This document shows, piece by piece, positions 46,911 to 58,655 of a DNA stretch of 64,000 nucleotides. Made by a program: the position numbers and the translations under genes. This stretch comes from Sebastes aleutianus (lineage: Eukaryota > Chordata > Actinopteri > Perciformes > Sebastidae). The stretch is from assembly GCA_916700875.1 (NCBI GenBank), contig CAKAKS010000062.1, forward strand, positions 7,652,373-7,716,372, read 5' to 3'. Under the pieces are notes generated by a model. That model was not told the origin of the DNA, did not search any database, and worked only from the letters and a program-made list of their open reading frames with translations. Numbering within the stretch: the stretch's first letter is position 1; every line of letters begins with the position of its first letter.

Positions 46911-47869
46911 GACAGGGAGAGGGGAGGCACACAGGCTAACAGGACTAAACCAACAAGGATGGTGAGGGTCGGGAGAAAGCCTAATTGAAACTCATTAAAT
47001 TGGAGATTTTATACAGGGATGGACTAACAAAAAACCCAATAAGTATGTCAGACTTTGACTGTACAGCTTTGTTGATGTCGGCTCTGTGAGCTGTGTGATA
47101 TCCAGACAAGGCCCTTTGCATCCTGGGACATATGTAGAGGCGGTGACGTGAGACTGGCCGCTTCTGGTCTGACCTGGGCTCTGCTGCATTTTACTCAAGT
47201 ATAAAAAAGAATTACCACACTCGTGTGAAATCCTCATTGAGCCTCATTAAATCAAACATTGTATTCACACGTATGGACTGTGTTTTTTGTTTTCAATTGG
47301 ACTCATTGAATTGTTCTTATTTTTTCCTGATGTATTGGTAAAAACAAATGTCCTGAATTATTTTAACCTTTTTTTGGGGTCTAACTCACTCAATATATCT
47401 ATTCTTTTCAGGATTAGTTGTTGACCGGTTGCAATAAAGCTCGCTAGGATCTATCTGTCAGCTTTTCGTTTTTCTCTTCGCCATATGAGCTGCCAAATAT
47501 GACTCTCGAGAAACATGGTTTAATTGTGAATGTCAAAACAAATCACATTCGAGTAACATTAGCAGTATTCATTTCTTTTTATGCACCCTCCCTGGTGAAG
47601 CAGCAGTTATTGAGAAATGTCTTGCTGATCAGATATCAACGTCTGTCTCCATATGAACATAAACTTTGATACATGTTTGAGAGGGAAACTGCAGCAACTG
47701 AACTAACTAAAGTAGTCCATTCAAATCCAAATTGAAACCCAGTTCTCTTTTAATTCAACCAACTCTGTGAGGCTCAGATGACATTTGCAGCTCAAGCAGC
47801 TTCTCACCACAGTCATATTTTCTTACTGTCCATCATCAGTGGTGACATTTTACATTTTATATCTCTCCA
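46911..47869. other. non-coding stretch
   Basis: No recognised gene or element. Confidence 0.4.
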
Positions 47870-47873
47870 TTAA

Positions 47874-48567
47874 AGGGACTGTTTGTAACTTTTTAAGTTT
47901 ATAAATGTAGCGGGTCGCCACACATGCGCGCTCGCATATGCGTGTTCGCGTGTGGCCGCTGCCTCTCCTCCTCTGCCTGCCTGCCTTCACTCAGAGAGCG
48001 CGCGCGTTCTCAGCTCGCTCCACCTTTAGACGTGAATGCGCGCTCACTCCACACTGCAGAATAGTTAGTTTAGCTCTGAGAATATCTAGTGAATGTACAG
48101 GGGACGTTTGTGCAGAAATAAATGCTGCAGCTCCTCCAGACCAACAGAGGTTTCCCGTGTCTTGTGAAGTGACGGAGCTCCTCAGCTAGTAACGTTATCG
48201 TCTCGTTACCGACCGGGTGCCGGTGTCTCCCTGCTCTCTCCGGCATGCGGGCGGGGAGAGCAGGGAGACACGCTGCAGAGCCCCGCTGCATCAGCCTGCG
48301 CTGAGGCAGTAAAAGCCAACACTAAGATCAGATCTAAATCATGTTCATGGAGAGACCTTCGTCTGGTCAGCTAACATTACTGCCAAGCAGCTGAAATATA
48401 GAGTGATATTGTGGTTTTAGCTGACGTGTGTCGCCTCACTGTTTTGAGCGATGCTCGTTCAGGTATATTTAGAGCGAGCAAGCGCGAGCTCGACGCTGAC
48501 TTTTGTTGATTTCGCGGCCACAGGTGTCGCTGTTAAGAAGCATTTCTGAAAGTTACAAATAGTCCCT
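47874..48567. mobile_element. piggyBac-type MITE (AGGGACTGTTTGTAACTTT family)
   Basis: TTAA flanks both ends (47870-47873 and 48568-48571). The left terminus AGGGACTGTTTGTAACTTT and right terminus AAGTTACAAATAGTCCCT are inverted repeats with one mismatch. The 694-bp interior is unusually GC- and CpG-rich for the window (CACATGCGCGCTCGCATATG, GAGCGCGCGCG) and carries a perfect hairpin at 48223-48271. The frame at 47938-48189 is incidental. Confidence 0.85.
48223..48271. other. 16-bp perfect hairpin inside piggyBac-type MITE
   Basis: GTGTCTCCCTGCTCTC at 48223-48238 pairs perfectly with GAGAGCAGGGAGACAC at 48256-48271 around a 17-nt GC-rich loop. Confidence 0.9.
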
Positions 48568-48571
48568 TTAA

Positions 48572-50210
48572 GGCATTGAGTGATGAAAAATTGAATGTAG
48601 TTGTGAGTATGGCATGAGTCTATCATTGTACTCGTGGAATTAGTGCTGCAGAAGTGAAAACTAATCTGAATGTATCAAGACAAACAGCCTGGCTCTCTCA
48701 GCATTTGAAAATCATTAAAACAATACACAATAATCAACAATTCAGAAATTCCATTCTACAACTTTTCCCTCCGTCATGGATCATTGTTGCAGCGCACGAA
48801 GGTACAAGTAAGCCATGTTTAATACATGACATCAACAGAGGAATGGAAAGCAAACGGGCGCAACAGCAGCAAAATGCCAACACCGCTCACTGTAAGACGA
48901 CAACATGGGAGCACAAACAACAAAACACAGCGACACACACATTACAGTAAAAGCATACACGCACACACAGACACACACTCAAACCCCTCGCACACAAACA
49001 CGGAAACATGCAGAGATAGCACAGTAAACATACACATGAAACAGGAAATGGAATGCGTGAGCAAGATGTTGGGAAGTGCTCTGAGGCATGAATATGGTTA
49101 TATAACGTGTGTGTCATAGTTAGACATAGGGTTCAGTGACTAATGTATGTTGTGTTGTGTGAGCAGTCAGGTGTCAACTCTACTCACACTGATGAGAACA
49201 GAAAGATCCGACAGGAGACAAAGGGCTAAAGGCACTGATAGATTGATGATTGTAGGGTAAAAAGTATGTATGTAATGCTATTAACTGTTAAATTTAAACA
49301 ATTCATTGTGTTCTTACTGCTACAAAAAACAATGTCGCATTCTGAGAGGATTTATTTGGGAAAGTCTGTGTGATTACAGTCTCAAATAGTTTCTGTTTTT
49401 AGTGCACTTGTTGGTCCTGCTGTAAATTTCAATTCCATTGCTGATGACGATGCTCACCTGATTTTCTCATGAAATATACAAATCTATTATGAACCACTTC
49501 CTGTAATTTGACAAAAACTGTATTGTATTTTGGTTAAAATACAATCTGGAACAATGAGTTTGGTTATCGAACAGTATGGCAAATTATTTTATTACCCACC
49601 TTCCCCTGAAATATCAGTGCTGCCTGGATGGGGCTTTTAATATTATACCCACAATATAGCATTCAGTGTCAGAACAAATTATTTAAAACCCAACGGTCAT
49701 AAACTTTGGTCAAAGAATCATCTTTGTTGATGATGTTTTTGAACATCAATTTTGTCCTTGTCACGGCTAATAATGGCGGTTTACACTCTCGTATGGAATC
49801 ACCCGCAGGGTTGTGGTAGTACTCGAGTCTTATCTAGATCTCAAAGGCTGTCCAATACTCTCCTGATTTTGCCTTGAAGGTAACTGAAGTTCAGGAATTA
49901 AGCCACTCATACCTCATTGATCCACTGGAGAACCAGTCATTACAGATTCAAGCTGTGCAGCTGTACATAGTTTAAACCAACAACGTTTCGAAAGATACCA
50001 AATATGTCAGGCTTAAATTTGGAGAAATATGTTTTCAATGAAGCACGAGACTTTGATGGAAAGATGCAGTCTTAGAAACATGGAGTCTTGGGTATGACTA
50101 TCAGTACAAACATCATAAATTCCATAAAAAGCTGGAACAAGCTGATACTGAGTTTATGATACTATAGAATGAGATTCCAACCTTAAAGCTACCTAAGGGG
50201 AAAAACAGTG
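48572..50210. other. non-coding stretch
   Basis: CA-rich patch near 48930-49000. The frames at 48654-49119 lack domains. No gene or element recognised. Confidence 0.4.
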
Positions 50211-50654
50211 CAGGGCTCCAGACTGCCACCAAAATGCTCGCTTATGTGATAATTGTTTTGTCAGTGTGCGGGTTTAAATTTCACGTGGTGGCATTCATGC
50301 GAGTGCATGATGATCATTATCATTAGTGCCCCCGCCGGAGCAGAGACATCAGCCTGGTTTTTATGTGCACTGGTTTTGAGACTAATTAAGCAGCATGTGC
50401 ATGAACGTAGCGACGTACAAACAATACATTTTACGTTTACAGAGTTCCAAACTGAAGCAGTCTTGTTGAATATTTTAAAAAGCAAAATGAGGAGAGAGGA
50501 GTAGGTTGGTGGGGAGGGAGACACTGAGCAAGTATCATTGATTAATACCATGCTGTACCAAAAAATGGGTGCGACAAAATCATGTGCTGGTATGACCGAC
50601 TGAGAAAGTTAGTAGCACCAGTGCTACCAGTGTTAAAGTTAGTCTGGAGCCCTG
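50211..50654. mobile_element. hAT-type MITE (CAGGGCTCCAGACT family)
   Basis: Perfect 14-bp inverted termini CAGGGCTCCAGACT (50211-50224) and AGTCTGGAGCCCTG (50641-50654) bound a 444-bp element with no transposase. CAGGG… termini are typical of hAT elements. A clean 8-bp target duplication is not seen, so the superfamily is inferred from the termini alone. The frame at 50253-50504 is incidental. Confidence 0.75.
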
Positions 50655-52082
50655 AAGGGGGGAATTTTATATTAAGGGATTAAAAAAATAGTACATATTA
50701 TGTTAAATTATGCTTAAGACACAATAGCATGTCACAACAACATTCTTTTTTCATATTTGTGAGTTGTGGTAGTTACTGCTTTAAGCCCACACCAAAAATA
50801 GCCAATTTGAGGGCTATTTATATGACAACTATCTCATTTTTGAATGCTAAGCTTTGTAGGCTATCGGTTTAATGGACTGCTGAAATGGATGAAAGAGTGG
50901 TGGAAATGTACTGACGCATCACAATTTCCCAGAGCCCAAGTTGAGATATTAAAAATGTTAATTTTGTCCAACCAACACTCTAGATATTTAGTTTAATATA
51001 AAAAAAACTAAGAAAAAACAGAAAAATATTGACATTCTTTGGTTGAAAAATGGATAACATAATTTTTTTTAGCTCAATGTTTCAACCTATATGGCTTAGT
51101 ATTGTATCCATGCCCGTCCTTTAAAGGAAAACTAATATTGACTGTAAGTGCAACCACAATATAATCCCATTTCAAAAATAGAGCTGAAAGAGGACTGTTC
51201 AGTTTTAAGTGAGTTGTAGCGCTGAATTGCAAGATGATACCTCCCTCAGCCTGAGAATTTGCTCTTCTCCCATCCATCTCCATCCACTAATACCAGTTCA
51301 GATGCTCATTTTGCCCGCAGACATTCAAACTTTTAATAATGTGAAGCAGTGGATTTACTGTCTGTCACTGCAAGCAGTAAATTTTTAATCTGAGCACCAG
51401 TAAAGTGGAGGCTTAGAATGAAGAGGTAGCCTGTGTGGTGGTAAATGTGTAGGCAGAGCGGCACAGCTCGCTTCTTTAATCAACTGTGTTGACCTCAGTT
51501 CAGTTCAGTCACACTGACAAAACCCATTAGGCAACACATGAACACAGACACGGACACACACACACAAATATCGGATCTACACGAGCTAGCGTACACACTT
51601 ACATGCAAACAAGGATACACTGTACAGTACACACACACACACACAGACAGTGATTAAGGACATAACTCTGGAGTCAGCAGAATCACTCTTTGGACACAAG
51701 AGGGGTGAGTCAGTAAGCTAGATACCATGCACACACACACACACACCAACATTACTGGGAAAGTTGAGTCATAACAACTCAGGAGCCCCTAAGGTAAAAC
51801 TGAAGAAAATATATTTGAACAAACCTAATGTGATTCTATTGGGAGATGCCATAAATATTATCTTTCGGTATTGTGAGTGTGTCGGTGCATGCTGTATGGA
51901 GCATGTGTGTGTGTGTGTGGCATCCTAGCCCATAATTGGCAATTTTTTAAGCAGTATCTTTACTCATGACGAGAACGATAGAAGGAATTGTCCCACATGA
52001 CAAAGGTTAACAATGAATTTTCGATTGAGGTATAGTGTAACTCATACGCAGGCTGTGCTAACGTATAGTAGCGTGTATCAAT
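50655..52082. other. non-coding stretch with short microsatellites
   Basis: Short CA tracts occur near 51550, 51630 and 51730 and a TG tract near 51905. No gene recognised. Confidence 0.4.
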
Positions 52083-52787
52083 GATGACATTTACATGCAC
52101 AAAATATTCTGTTTTTGCCCTTATTTCGAAAAGAAAATATTCCTATTAAGCTGTATACATGGCTAATGAAAATGAATATTCCACTAATATTCCCGTTTAC
52201 ATGCAGCCGCGCATACTCCAATTAACGTAACTGGCGGTGGACTTGTTCGACTGTGCGAACACAGCCCCCCCTCTATCATTCCTTCAACCACCTTCTTGAA
52301 AAGATTGGCTTTGCGATATACACACATATCCAAAAACCTGTTGATATCCAAGTCTTTCATTATGTTTAAAAGTGGCGCCTGGGTTAGTTCAGTTGGTAGA
52401 GCGGGTGTCCATGTATTAAGGCTTGGTCCTGACCGCGGCGGCCCGGGTTCGAATCCGGCCTGTGGTCCTTTCCGCATCCACTCTCTCTCTCCCCCCTTTC
52501 AAGACTCTATCCACTGTCCTGTCAATAAAAATGGAAAATGCCCCCAAAAAAATAACTTTAAAAAAAAAAAAAAAAAAGTAGGTGTGTTTCTCCTTCCAAC
52601 CAGAAATGTGGGCGTTTCTTTTGGGCATTATCAACATATTCCACATGTTTTAATCAGAAAATGCTCCATTGGGAATAAGGCCTAATTCAGAATACCCAAA
52701 CAGAATATGCTGTTTACATGACCCATATCAAATTCTGATCATATTTGGAATAATAGTGGAATATTAGTTTGCATGTAAACGTAGTCA
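52083..52787. mobile_element. MITE with TTTACATGC termini, carrying a nested SINE
   Basis: The left end GATGACATTTACATGCACA and the right end TTTGCATGTAAACGTAGTCA are imperfect inverted repeats. Both flanks contain ATATTCC/GGAATAT-rich sequence arranged inversely. A tRNA-type SINE (about 52372-52577) sits inside. No transposase. The superfamily is not certain. Confidence 0.6.
52372..52577 (+). mobile_element. tRNA-derived SINE with poly(A) tail
   Basis: The tRNA-like head has an A box TAGTTCAGTTGG (52385-52396) and a consensus B box GGTTCGAATCC (52446-52456). A short tRNA-unrelated body (CTCTATCCACTGTCCTGTCA) leads to a TTTAAAA-rich and poly(A) tail. It is distinct from the SINE at 7731. The intact pol III boxes and 18-base A run suggest a relatively recent insertion into the surrounding MITE. 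It is not a functional tRNA gene because the acceptor stem does not close. Confidence 0.8.
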
Positions 52788-54479
52788 ATGTGTGTGTATG
52801 TGTCCATTAATGGTACCTACTGCACTCCTGCTACATCAGATCTTTGTTCCTTGCTGGCATTTTGCTGGTATTTGGAGAGGTCATGCATAATCAACTCAGC
52901 CTACTGACCAAATGTGTGTGTGTATACAGTATACTTGTTTGCATGTGTGTGTGTGTGTGTGTGTGTTTTTACATGTATGCATGCTTGCGTTTCTACTTGC
53001 ATATGTGTATGGTTGTGTTTATTTCAATAAAAGCAATTGAAGAGAGAATGGAGAGTGAAGCCAGATAGCAGCATGGACATTAAATAAATGTGGATTCTTC
53101 AACGTTTCAAATATATTTCCTGTTGATGTTAATCTGCATACAACTCAATGAATTCCTCTCATGTGCCCTAAATGAAAAAAATGCAAATAACCATGTTAAA
53201 AAAAAAGAAAGAAGTTGTGAACTCATGGAAACATTATTGTCTACACAAATAAACGGCTGCAGTAACAATAGACGCAATCTAGAGTCTTTGCTTTTGGACT
53301 GACAAGATGATGCATTTGCCCACGCTTTGCGAGAATACCAGCGTGGGAAGGCCACAGGGCCTCTAACTGGCAAAGCATAGACAAAATGATCTCATATTAA
53401 GATATTTCCAGCTCAGCTACAAAGCAGTTTGATAGGGGAACATTTTCCAGCTATCTAAAATACCCATTTTGACACTGACAGGAACTCTTAAAGAGCAGAA
53501 TTCAAAACAGCCACAAGACATGTTGAGTTTTGAGAAGAGAAAGTCTTCTAGGCATACTCCGATCTGATTATTTAGGGCTATGGGTTTAATTGGACCAGAG
53601 CCAGTAGAAGCAGAGCTCTGCATCCTCGAGATACAAGCTTCGTTATTATGAGACCGATATACAGAGGGTGTCTATTAAACCTGTTAAAAGTGCTTGTTGT
53701 ATCCTGCTACCAACTTTCTCTTACGTGTCCTCTCAATAGTAATGCTGATAAAGAAACTGCTGCAACTCCATTGACTCACTATGCACACCGGGTCCGTTGC
53801 GAATTATACGCATTGCCGTGTTCCATTTTCGCAATGAGGCCCAATGAGTTTCCTCCAAAATAGTGTTGTGTCCACTCCACACAACAAACACCTATCCAGA
53901 CAGAAAATGTCTAAGGGGCTACAAAAATTAGTCAGACCCCAAATTTGATGTCAACGCTAACTGTTGTGACTAGCCCAGTTCCGTGACCAACATTAGCAAG
54001 TGTATATCAGCTACATTACCATCTTCATCATATCCCAGCTGCTGGGTGTTCTCAAGCCATATATTGTCCTTTATTTGGTTGTTGAGGTAGTAGTGTTTTT
54101 TTGTTGTACATTATTGGGTGTTGAGAAGGGGACGGCCCATTATTCCCAAGCACCAAAAGTCTGAATTGGACCGGAAAAAGCCCATTTGTTCAACAGTCCG
54201 TTACCCCGAAAACAAACGCACATTGTTCCAAGGCCCAAAAATACTCACTCTTTGTGCAACAAACAGGCATGGCTTATCATTATGCAGAATGACGACCATC
54301 AGTTGGAACAAATTATTTCATCAGTCAAACATTCTGTATGCGGAAATCCCTGAAATTGAGGTGTGTCCGAATATTTTTTCCCCACACGAATGTTCCGCAG
54401 GGTGTGCAAGCATTCATAAGAACCCACAAAATCTGTTTTTATAGATTTCTGTGTCACCGTGTCACGTTTTGCCTCGAGG
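52788..54479. other. non-coding stretch
   Basis: (TG)n at about 52942-52966. A plus-strand frame of 108 codons at 54118-54444 has a balanced but unrecognised composition and no splice-like borders. No element recognised. Confidence 0.4.
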
Positions 54480-54912
54480 AATGAATATTACAGGCGTGTA
54501 TGAAGGTGCAGTACCAGCAGGGGGCAGCAAAACCACTCACTTAGGTTTAGGTAACACAACCACCCTTAAGATAAGTATGTAAACTAAGTACAATACGTCT
54601 GAAAGCAACATAACATAACTATGAAAACACGTCACAAAAGTCACTAACGTAACTTAACAAAACAAAATACTGGTCTCCTGGTTGAAAGTCCTGTGTTTGT
54701 TGGACCCATCCACATCCCTTCCTACCCACCATAAGCTGTCTTTCTCACTTTTTATCCATCACCAGCTCTGAGCGTAGCATATTCATGCAGATGCATTTAC
54801 ACTGCAGTCAGTACAGATGACATGGTGTACAGATGACATGCCAAAAGCAAAAACGGCGTTCTTATTGCATGCTTTTACCTTTGCGCATTATCGTGTCATT
54901 CGTATAGCTTTT
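54480..54912 (+). repeat. dispersed repeat family A, copy 3
   Basis: Aligns with 30196-30637 and, inverted, with 3575-4000. Shared blocks include GGTTGAAAGTCCTGTGTTTG, CTGAGCGTAGCATATTCATG-like sequence and GGCGTTCTTATTGCATG. It starts near TTAGGTTTAGGTAACACAAC, so the segment equivalent to the left arm of copy 2 is missing or decayed. Confidence 0.75.
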
Positions 54913-55699
54913 CATGCGACTATGCTGGCAACATGCATACAATACTAAAACATGAGTGTGTAGTGTCTCCATTGTACAGTGCTGGCCTTCTTCTGGCAAA
55001 CATGCTCTTTAAAGCATATTTCTCAAATAGAAAATCTTTTTTTCCTGTTATGATTTTTCCTTTATGTTTCCCAAGATAGAAGAATACAATATGCTCAAAT
55101 CTATTCTCCATAGAGAGCAGAAGTAGAGGAGGCAAGTTGAAGGACAATTGGTATAATAGTGAAAATTTCACCCCTTCAATATAAAATAAATCTTGAAGTA
55201 TCAGAGAGTGGATTTGTCCTTGAACTCGGGCTCTCTCTACAACTACTTGACTGTTTGAAATTTGTGAGGACTAGCACAGCTGTGTTTGTCTCTGTGCTGA
55301 TTTGCTGCCTTGACTAATGACACAGCATTTGTGATCCTAGGCAGCTCTTGACTAATCAGTGGCAAAAAATACAGTATGTTTCATGGAGTAACAGCACTAG
55401 TCTATAAAAAGATCGATGCCAGCAAAGCTCTCACTGCCTCCTTGCGACTCCCATCGCAAACATCAAATGGCTGATAAACAAACAAGTACATAGCACAGGA
55501 GAAATAACTGCAAATATTTGCTGCAAGGTATTTATAACTACTTCAATAATGGTTTTTAGATTTTTTTTAATGCAGTTTCTTATGTTTTTGAGGTTTGAGG
55601 ACATTTGAAGCAGCTATAATCATTTTTTTATATTAACAATGGATCACATGACTATCCCAATGGGAAAGGTGTTGCTCGTATTTATGAACCCTCAGGGAA
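54913..55699. other. non-coding stretch
   Basis: No recognised gene or element. Confidence 0.4.
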
Positions 55700-56205
55700 T
55701 TATTACCAAACTCTGCAGTTCGACCTCAGCTCTATAGAACATTTTAGCACCTTTAGGCTCATTGTTTTGGTTTAACCACTCACAGCTTCCCTGTTTTGGT
55801 TTCACTACCACCACTCGCATAGTGTCGTTTTCAGCCGCAGCAGGCAGCTGTTTTCAGTGAAAAAGCTCTAAAAGCCCACTGTACACTGCTTTCTCAACAG
55901 CAAACCACAGAGAGACACAGTTAAAGACTAGCTGGTGAACATAGTGAAGCATTAAGCTTTCCCTCAGAATTTGGTAGAGACCAAAAAAACGAGCTAAAAG
56001 GGAGTGAATACTGGACTCACATTCGCCAGGTGGCCAGGAACGTGACACCAAATGAATGCTAATGTTGCACCGTAACTGCTGGATGTGAAAATACACCCGT
56101 TTGCTAACAGTTCCACCATATCAACTTTCTCAGGTGATAACACACTAGGTCAATATTTTTGTTTCCACTGCCCCCTAGTGGTCAAAAAAAATCAGTCACT
56201 GCAGA
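55700..56205. repeat. probable TTAA-type MITE (ATCTGCAGTGACTGAT end)
   Basis: The right end AATCAGTCACTGCAGAT is followed by TTAA (about 56206-56209), and CACTGCCCCCTAGTGGTCAA precedes it. I recognise this as the end of a common percomorph MITE. The left end near ACTCTGCAGTTCGACCTCAG is diverged and lacks a clear TTAA, so the left border is approximate. Confidence 0.5.
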
Positions 56206-56357
56206 TTTAACATCTATAACCTCTTTTAGCATCTTAGGAGTTGGAAACAGATCCAATTTGAAAGTAATTTTCATCCAAGAAGATAAAGCTCTTATTGCAG
56301 TCTTATACTGGTAGATGTCTGTGAATTTGGTCCCACTAGGACTTCCTTTGCTAGAAC

Positions 56358-56883
56358 AACGTGATCTCATCCCATTTCGTCATATTTTGCCGCCTGGGCA
56401 GAAGCCCCCGGGGACAGCCTTTTGTGTAGTATCTTGACACATGGTTAACGGTGTGAACCGGTGGCGGTTAGATTTTGGCAACAGAAATACTTGGCTAGGG
56501 TTAGAAAAAAACATGGTTTCACTTAAAATAAACACATCTGTTACACTTTAGCTTAAGCTACGGAGGTAACGACATGTGATTCAGTGATGTAGCGTCACGT
56601 GACATCATGTGACATAACGTCGTCAGTAAAAATAAATCAACTTTTGGTTTCACACTGAACACGAATGCCGGTCCCTTGAGGGAAAGTCTTGTATTTGTGT
56701 TTGACCCAAATGTCAAACGTTCTTAAATTCTATGTCTGTTGCTCTGAGCGTCTAACAATAACGCGGATGGAGTTAGATGAATGCCCGGTGCATCTCATAC
56801 AAACGCTACAGGCCGTCGGTATCAAGATGCCGAGGGCTCCTGCCCAAGTGTCGGTATTTGACACCCCGGGAGTGAGACCAGGC
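56358..56883 (+). repeat. dispersed repeat family B, copy 2 (uninterrupted)
   Basis: Aligns with the two arms of family B copy 1 (36684-37630) and lacks the 401-bp MITE, so it provides the empty site (near CTTGGCTAGGGTTAG). It has the family A/B shared core in diverged form. No coding capacity. Confidence 0.75.
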
Positions 56884-57081
56884 TGAGAGAATATAAAGTT
56901 GCGGCTCTGGTAATTTAGAAAAAAACGTCTAAAAAATGGCTTCTGTTATGTTTAAAAGTGTTCAGTGTAAAAAGCTACCATGTTGCAGTGGGTTGTGTTT
57001 TTTTTTGTTTTGTGCTGAATGTGTAAATATGTGTTTGAGTATGTGTTTGTTAAGGAACATGTCAGTGTTTTGCATGTATCG

Positions 57082-57113
<32 letters not shown>

Positions 57114-57243
57114 GTGTATGTGTGCGTGTGTGTGTGTGTGTTTGTGTGTTTGTGTGTGTGTGTGTATGTGTGTTTTGCAGATGGCTTGAGGAAGCGGCTG
57201 CCAGTGGCAGTGTCAGAAAGCATCTCATCAGGGATGGAGTGCA
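56884..57243. other. short non-coding interval with TG-rich tract
   Basis: A TG-rich tract with interruptions covers about 57082-57176 and ends in TGTGTTTTGCAG, an acceptor-like sequence. The following 63 bases read as an open peptide in one frame (WLEEAAASGSVRKHLIRDGV) before the Tc1 element begins. This could be a fragment of an exon but has no donor and no recognised family. Confidence 0.25.
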
Positions 57244-57245
57244 TA

Positions 57246-57456
57246 CAGACGTAGGCAAAGTTGTTGGTAACGTTCCGTTAAAGAGAGAAAAACCCACAAT
57301 GGTCACTGAAATAACTTGAAACTGACAAAAGTAATAATAAATAAAAATTTACTGAAAATGAACTAATGAAAATCAGATATTGTTTTTGAATTGTGGTTCA
57401 ACAGAATCATTTTAAAAAACAAACTAATGAAACTGGCCAGGACAAAAATGATGGTA
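57246..57456 (+). repeat. left terminal inverted repeat of the Tc1 element
   Basis: Begins CAGACGTAGGCAAAGTTG immediately after TA and ends near GACAAAAATGATGGTA. It matches the reverse complement of 58656-58866. Confidence 0.93.
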
Positions 57457-57605
57457 CCCCTAGAAAAGATGTAAAATAATGTGACCATAGGGACATATTA
57501 AACTAAGGTGTGTCCTGTAATTAGCATCACAGGTATCTTCAAACTTGTAATCAGTCAGTCTGCCTATTTAAAGGGTGAAAAGTAGTCACTGTGCTGTTTG
57601 GCATC

Positions 57606-58647
57606 ATGGTGTGTACCACACTGAACATGGACCACAGAAAGCTAAGGAGAGAGTTGTCTCAGGAGATCAGAAAGAACATTATAGACCTTCATGTTAAAGG
57701 TAAAGGCTATAAGACCATCTCCAAGCAGCTTGATGTTCCTGTGACTACAGCTGCACATATTATTCAGAAGTTTAAGGTCCATGGGACTGTAGCCTACCTC
57801 CCTGGACGTGGCCGCAAGGGGAAAATTGATGACATATTGAAGAGACGGATAATACGAATGGTAACCAAAGAGCCCAGAACAACTTCCAAAGAGATTAGAG
57901 GTGAACTCCAAGGTCAAGGTACATCAGTGTCAGATCGCACCATCCGTCACTGTTTGAGCCAAAGTGGACTTAATGGAAGACAACCGAGGAGGACACCAAA
58001 TCATAAAAAAGCGAGACTGGAATTTGCCAAAATGCATATTGACAAGCCACAAAGCTTCTGGGAGAATGTCCTTTGGACAGATGAGACAAAACTGGAGCTT
58101 TTTGGCAAGTCACATCAGCTCTATGTTCACAGACGCAAAAATGAAGCATCCAAAGAAAAGAACACTGTACCTAATGTGAAACATGGAGGAGGCTCGGTTA
58201 TGTTATGGGGCTGCTTTGTTGCATCTGGCACAGGGTGTCTTGAATCTGTGCAGGGTGCAATGAAATCTCAAGACTATCAAGGCATTCTGGAGCGAAATGT
58301 GCTGCCCAGTGTCAGAAAGCTTGGTCTCAGTTGCAGGTCATGGGTCCTCAAACAGGATAATGACCCAAAACACATCTAAAAACACCCAAGAATGGCTAAG
58401 AACAAAACATTGGACTATTCTGAAGTGGCCTTCTATGAGCCCTGATCTAAATCCTATTGAACATCTGTGGAAGGAGCTGAAACATGCAGTCTGGAGAAGG
58501 CACCCTTCAAACCTGAGACAGCTGGAGCAGTTTGCTCACGAGGAGTGGGCCAACATACCTGTCAACAGGTGCAGAAGTCTCATTGAGAGTTGCAGAAATC
58601 ACTTGATTGCAGTGATTGCCTCAAAAGGTTGTGCAACAAAATATTAA
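57606..58647 (+). pseudogene. Tc1-type DD34E transposase with a frameshift
   Basis: The cut-and-paste transposase of the element acts in the nucleus on its own inverted repeats. The first ATG at 57606 (MVCTTLNMDHRK…) or the next at 57627 gives a protein near the usual 340 residues. The N-terminus has two helix-turn-helix units of the paired-like DNA-binding region (…YKTISKQLDVP… and …TSVSDRTIRHCLSQSG…) separated by a GRGRKGK linker, the GRPR-like motif. The catalytic triad is visible: Asp in FWENVLWTDETKLELFG, Asp in QDNDPKH, and Glu in NPIEHLW, the last two in different frames. The lesion is a loss of two bases near 58371-58377, creating TAA at 58377-58379; the second frame then continues to a TAA at 58645-58647. 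No other stop is seen, so the insertion is probably recent. Confidence 0.95.
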
Positions 58648-58655
58648 GTTAATGT

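Noticed and set aside
52372..52460. Possible functional tRNA gene
   Set aside because: A and B boxes are present but the ends do not form an acceptor stem, and the sequence runs into a SINE body with poly(A).
56936..57319. 127-codon frame across the TG-rich tract into the Tc1 terminus
   Set aside because: Most of it is Val/Cys from TG repeats and it ends inside the transposon inverted repeat.
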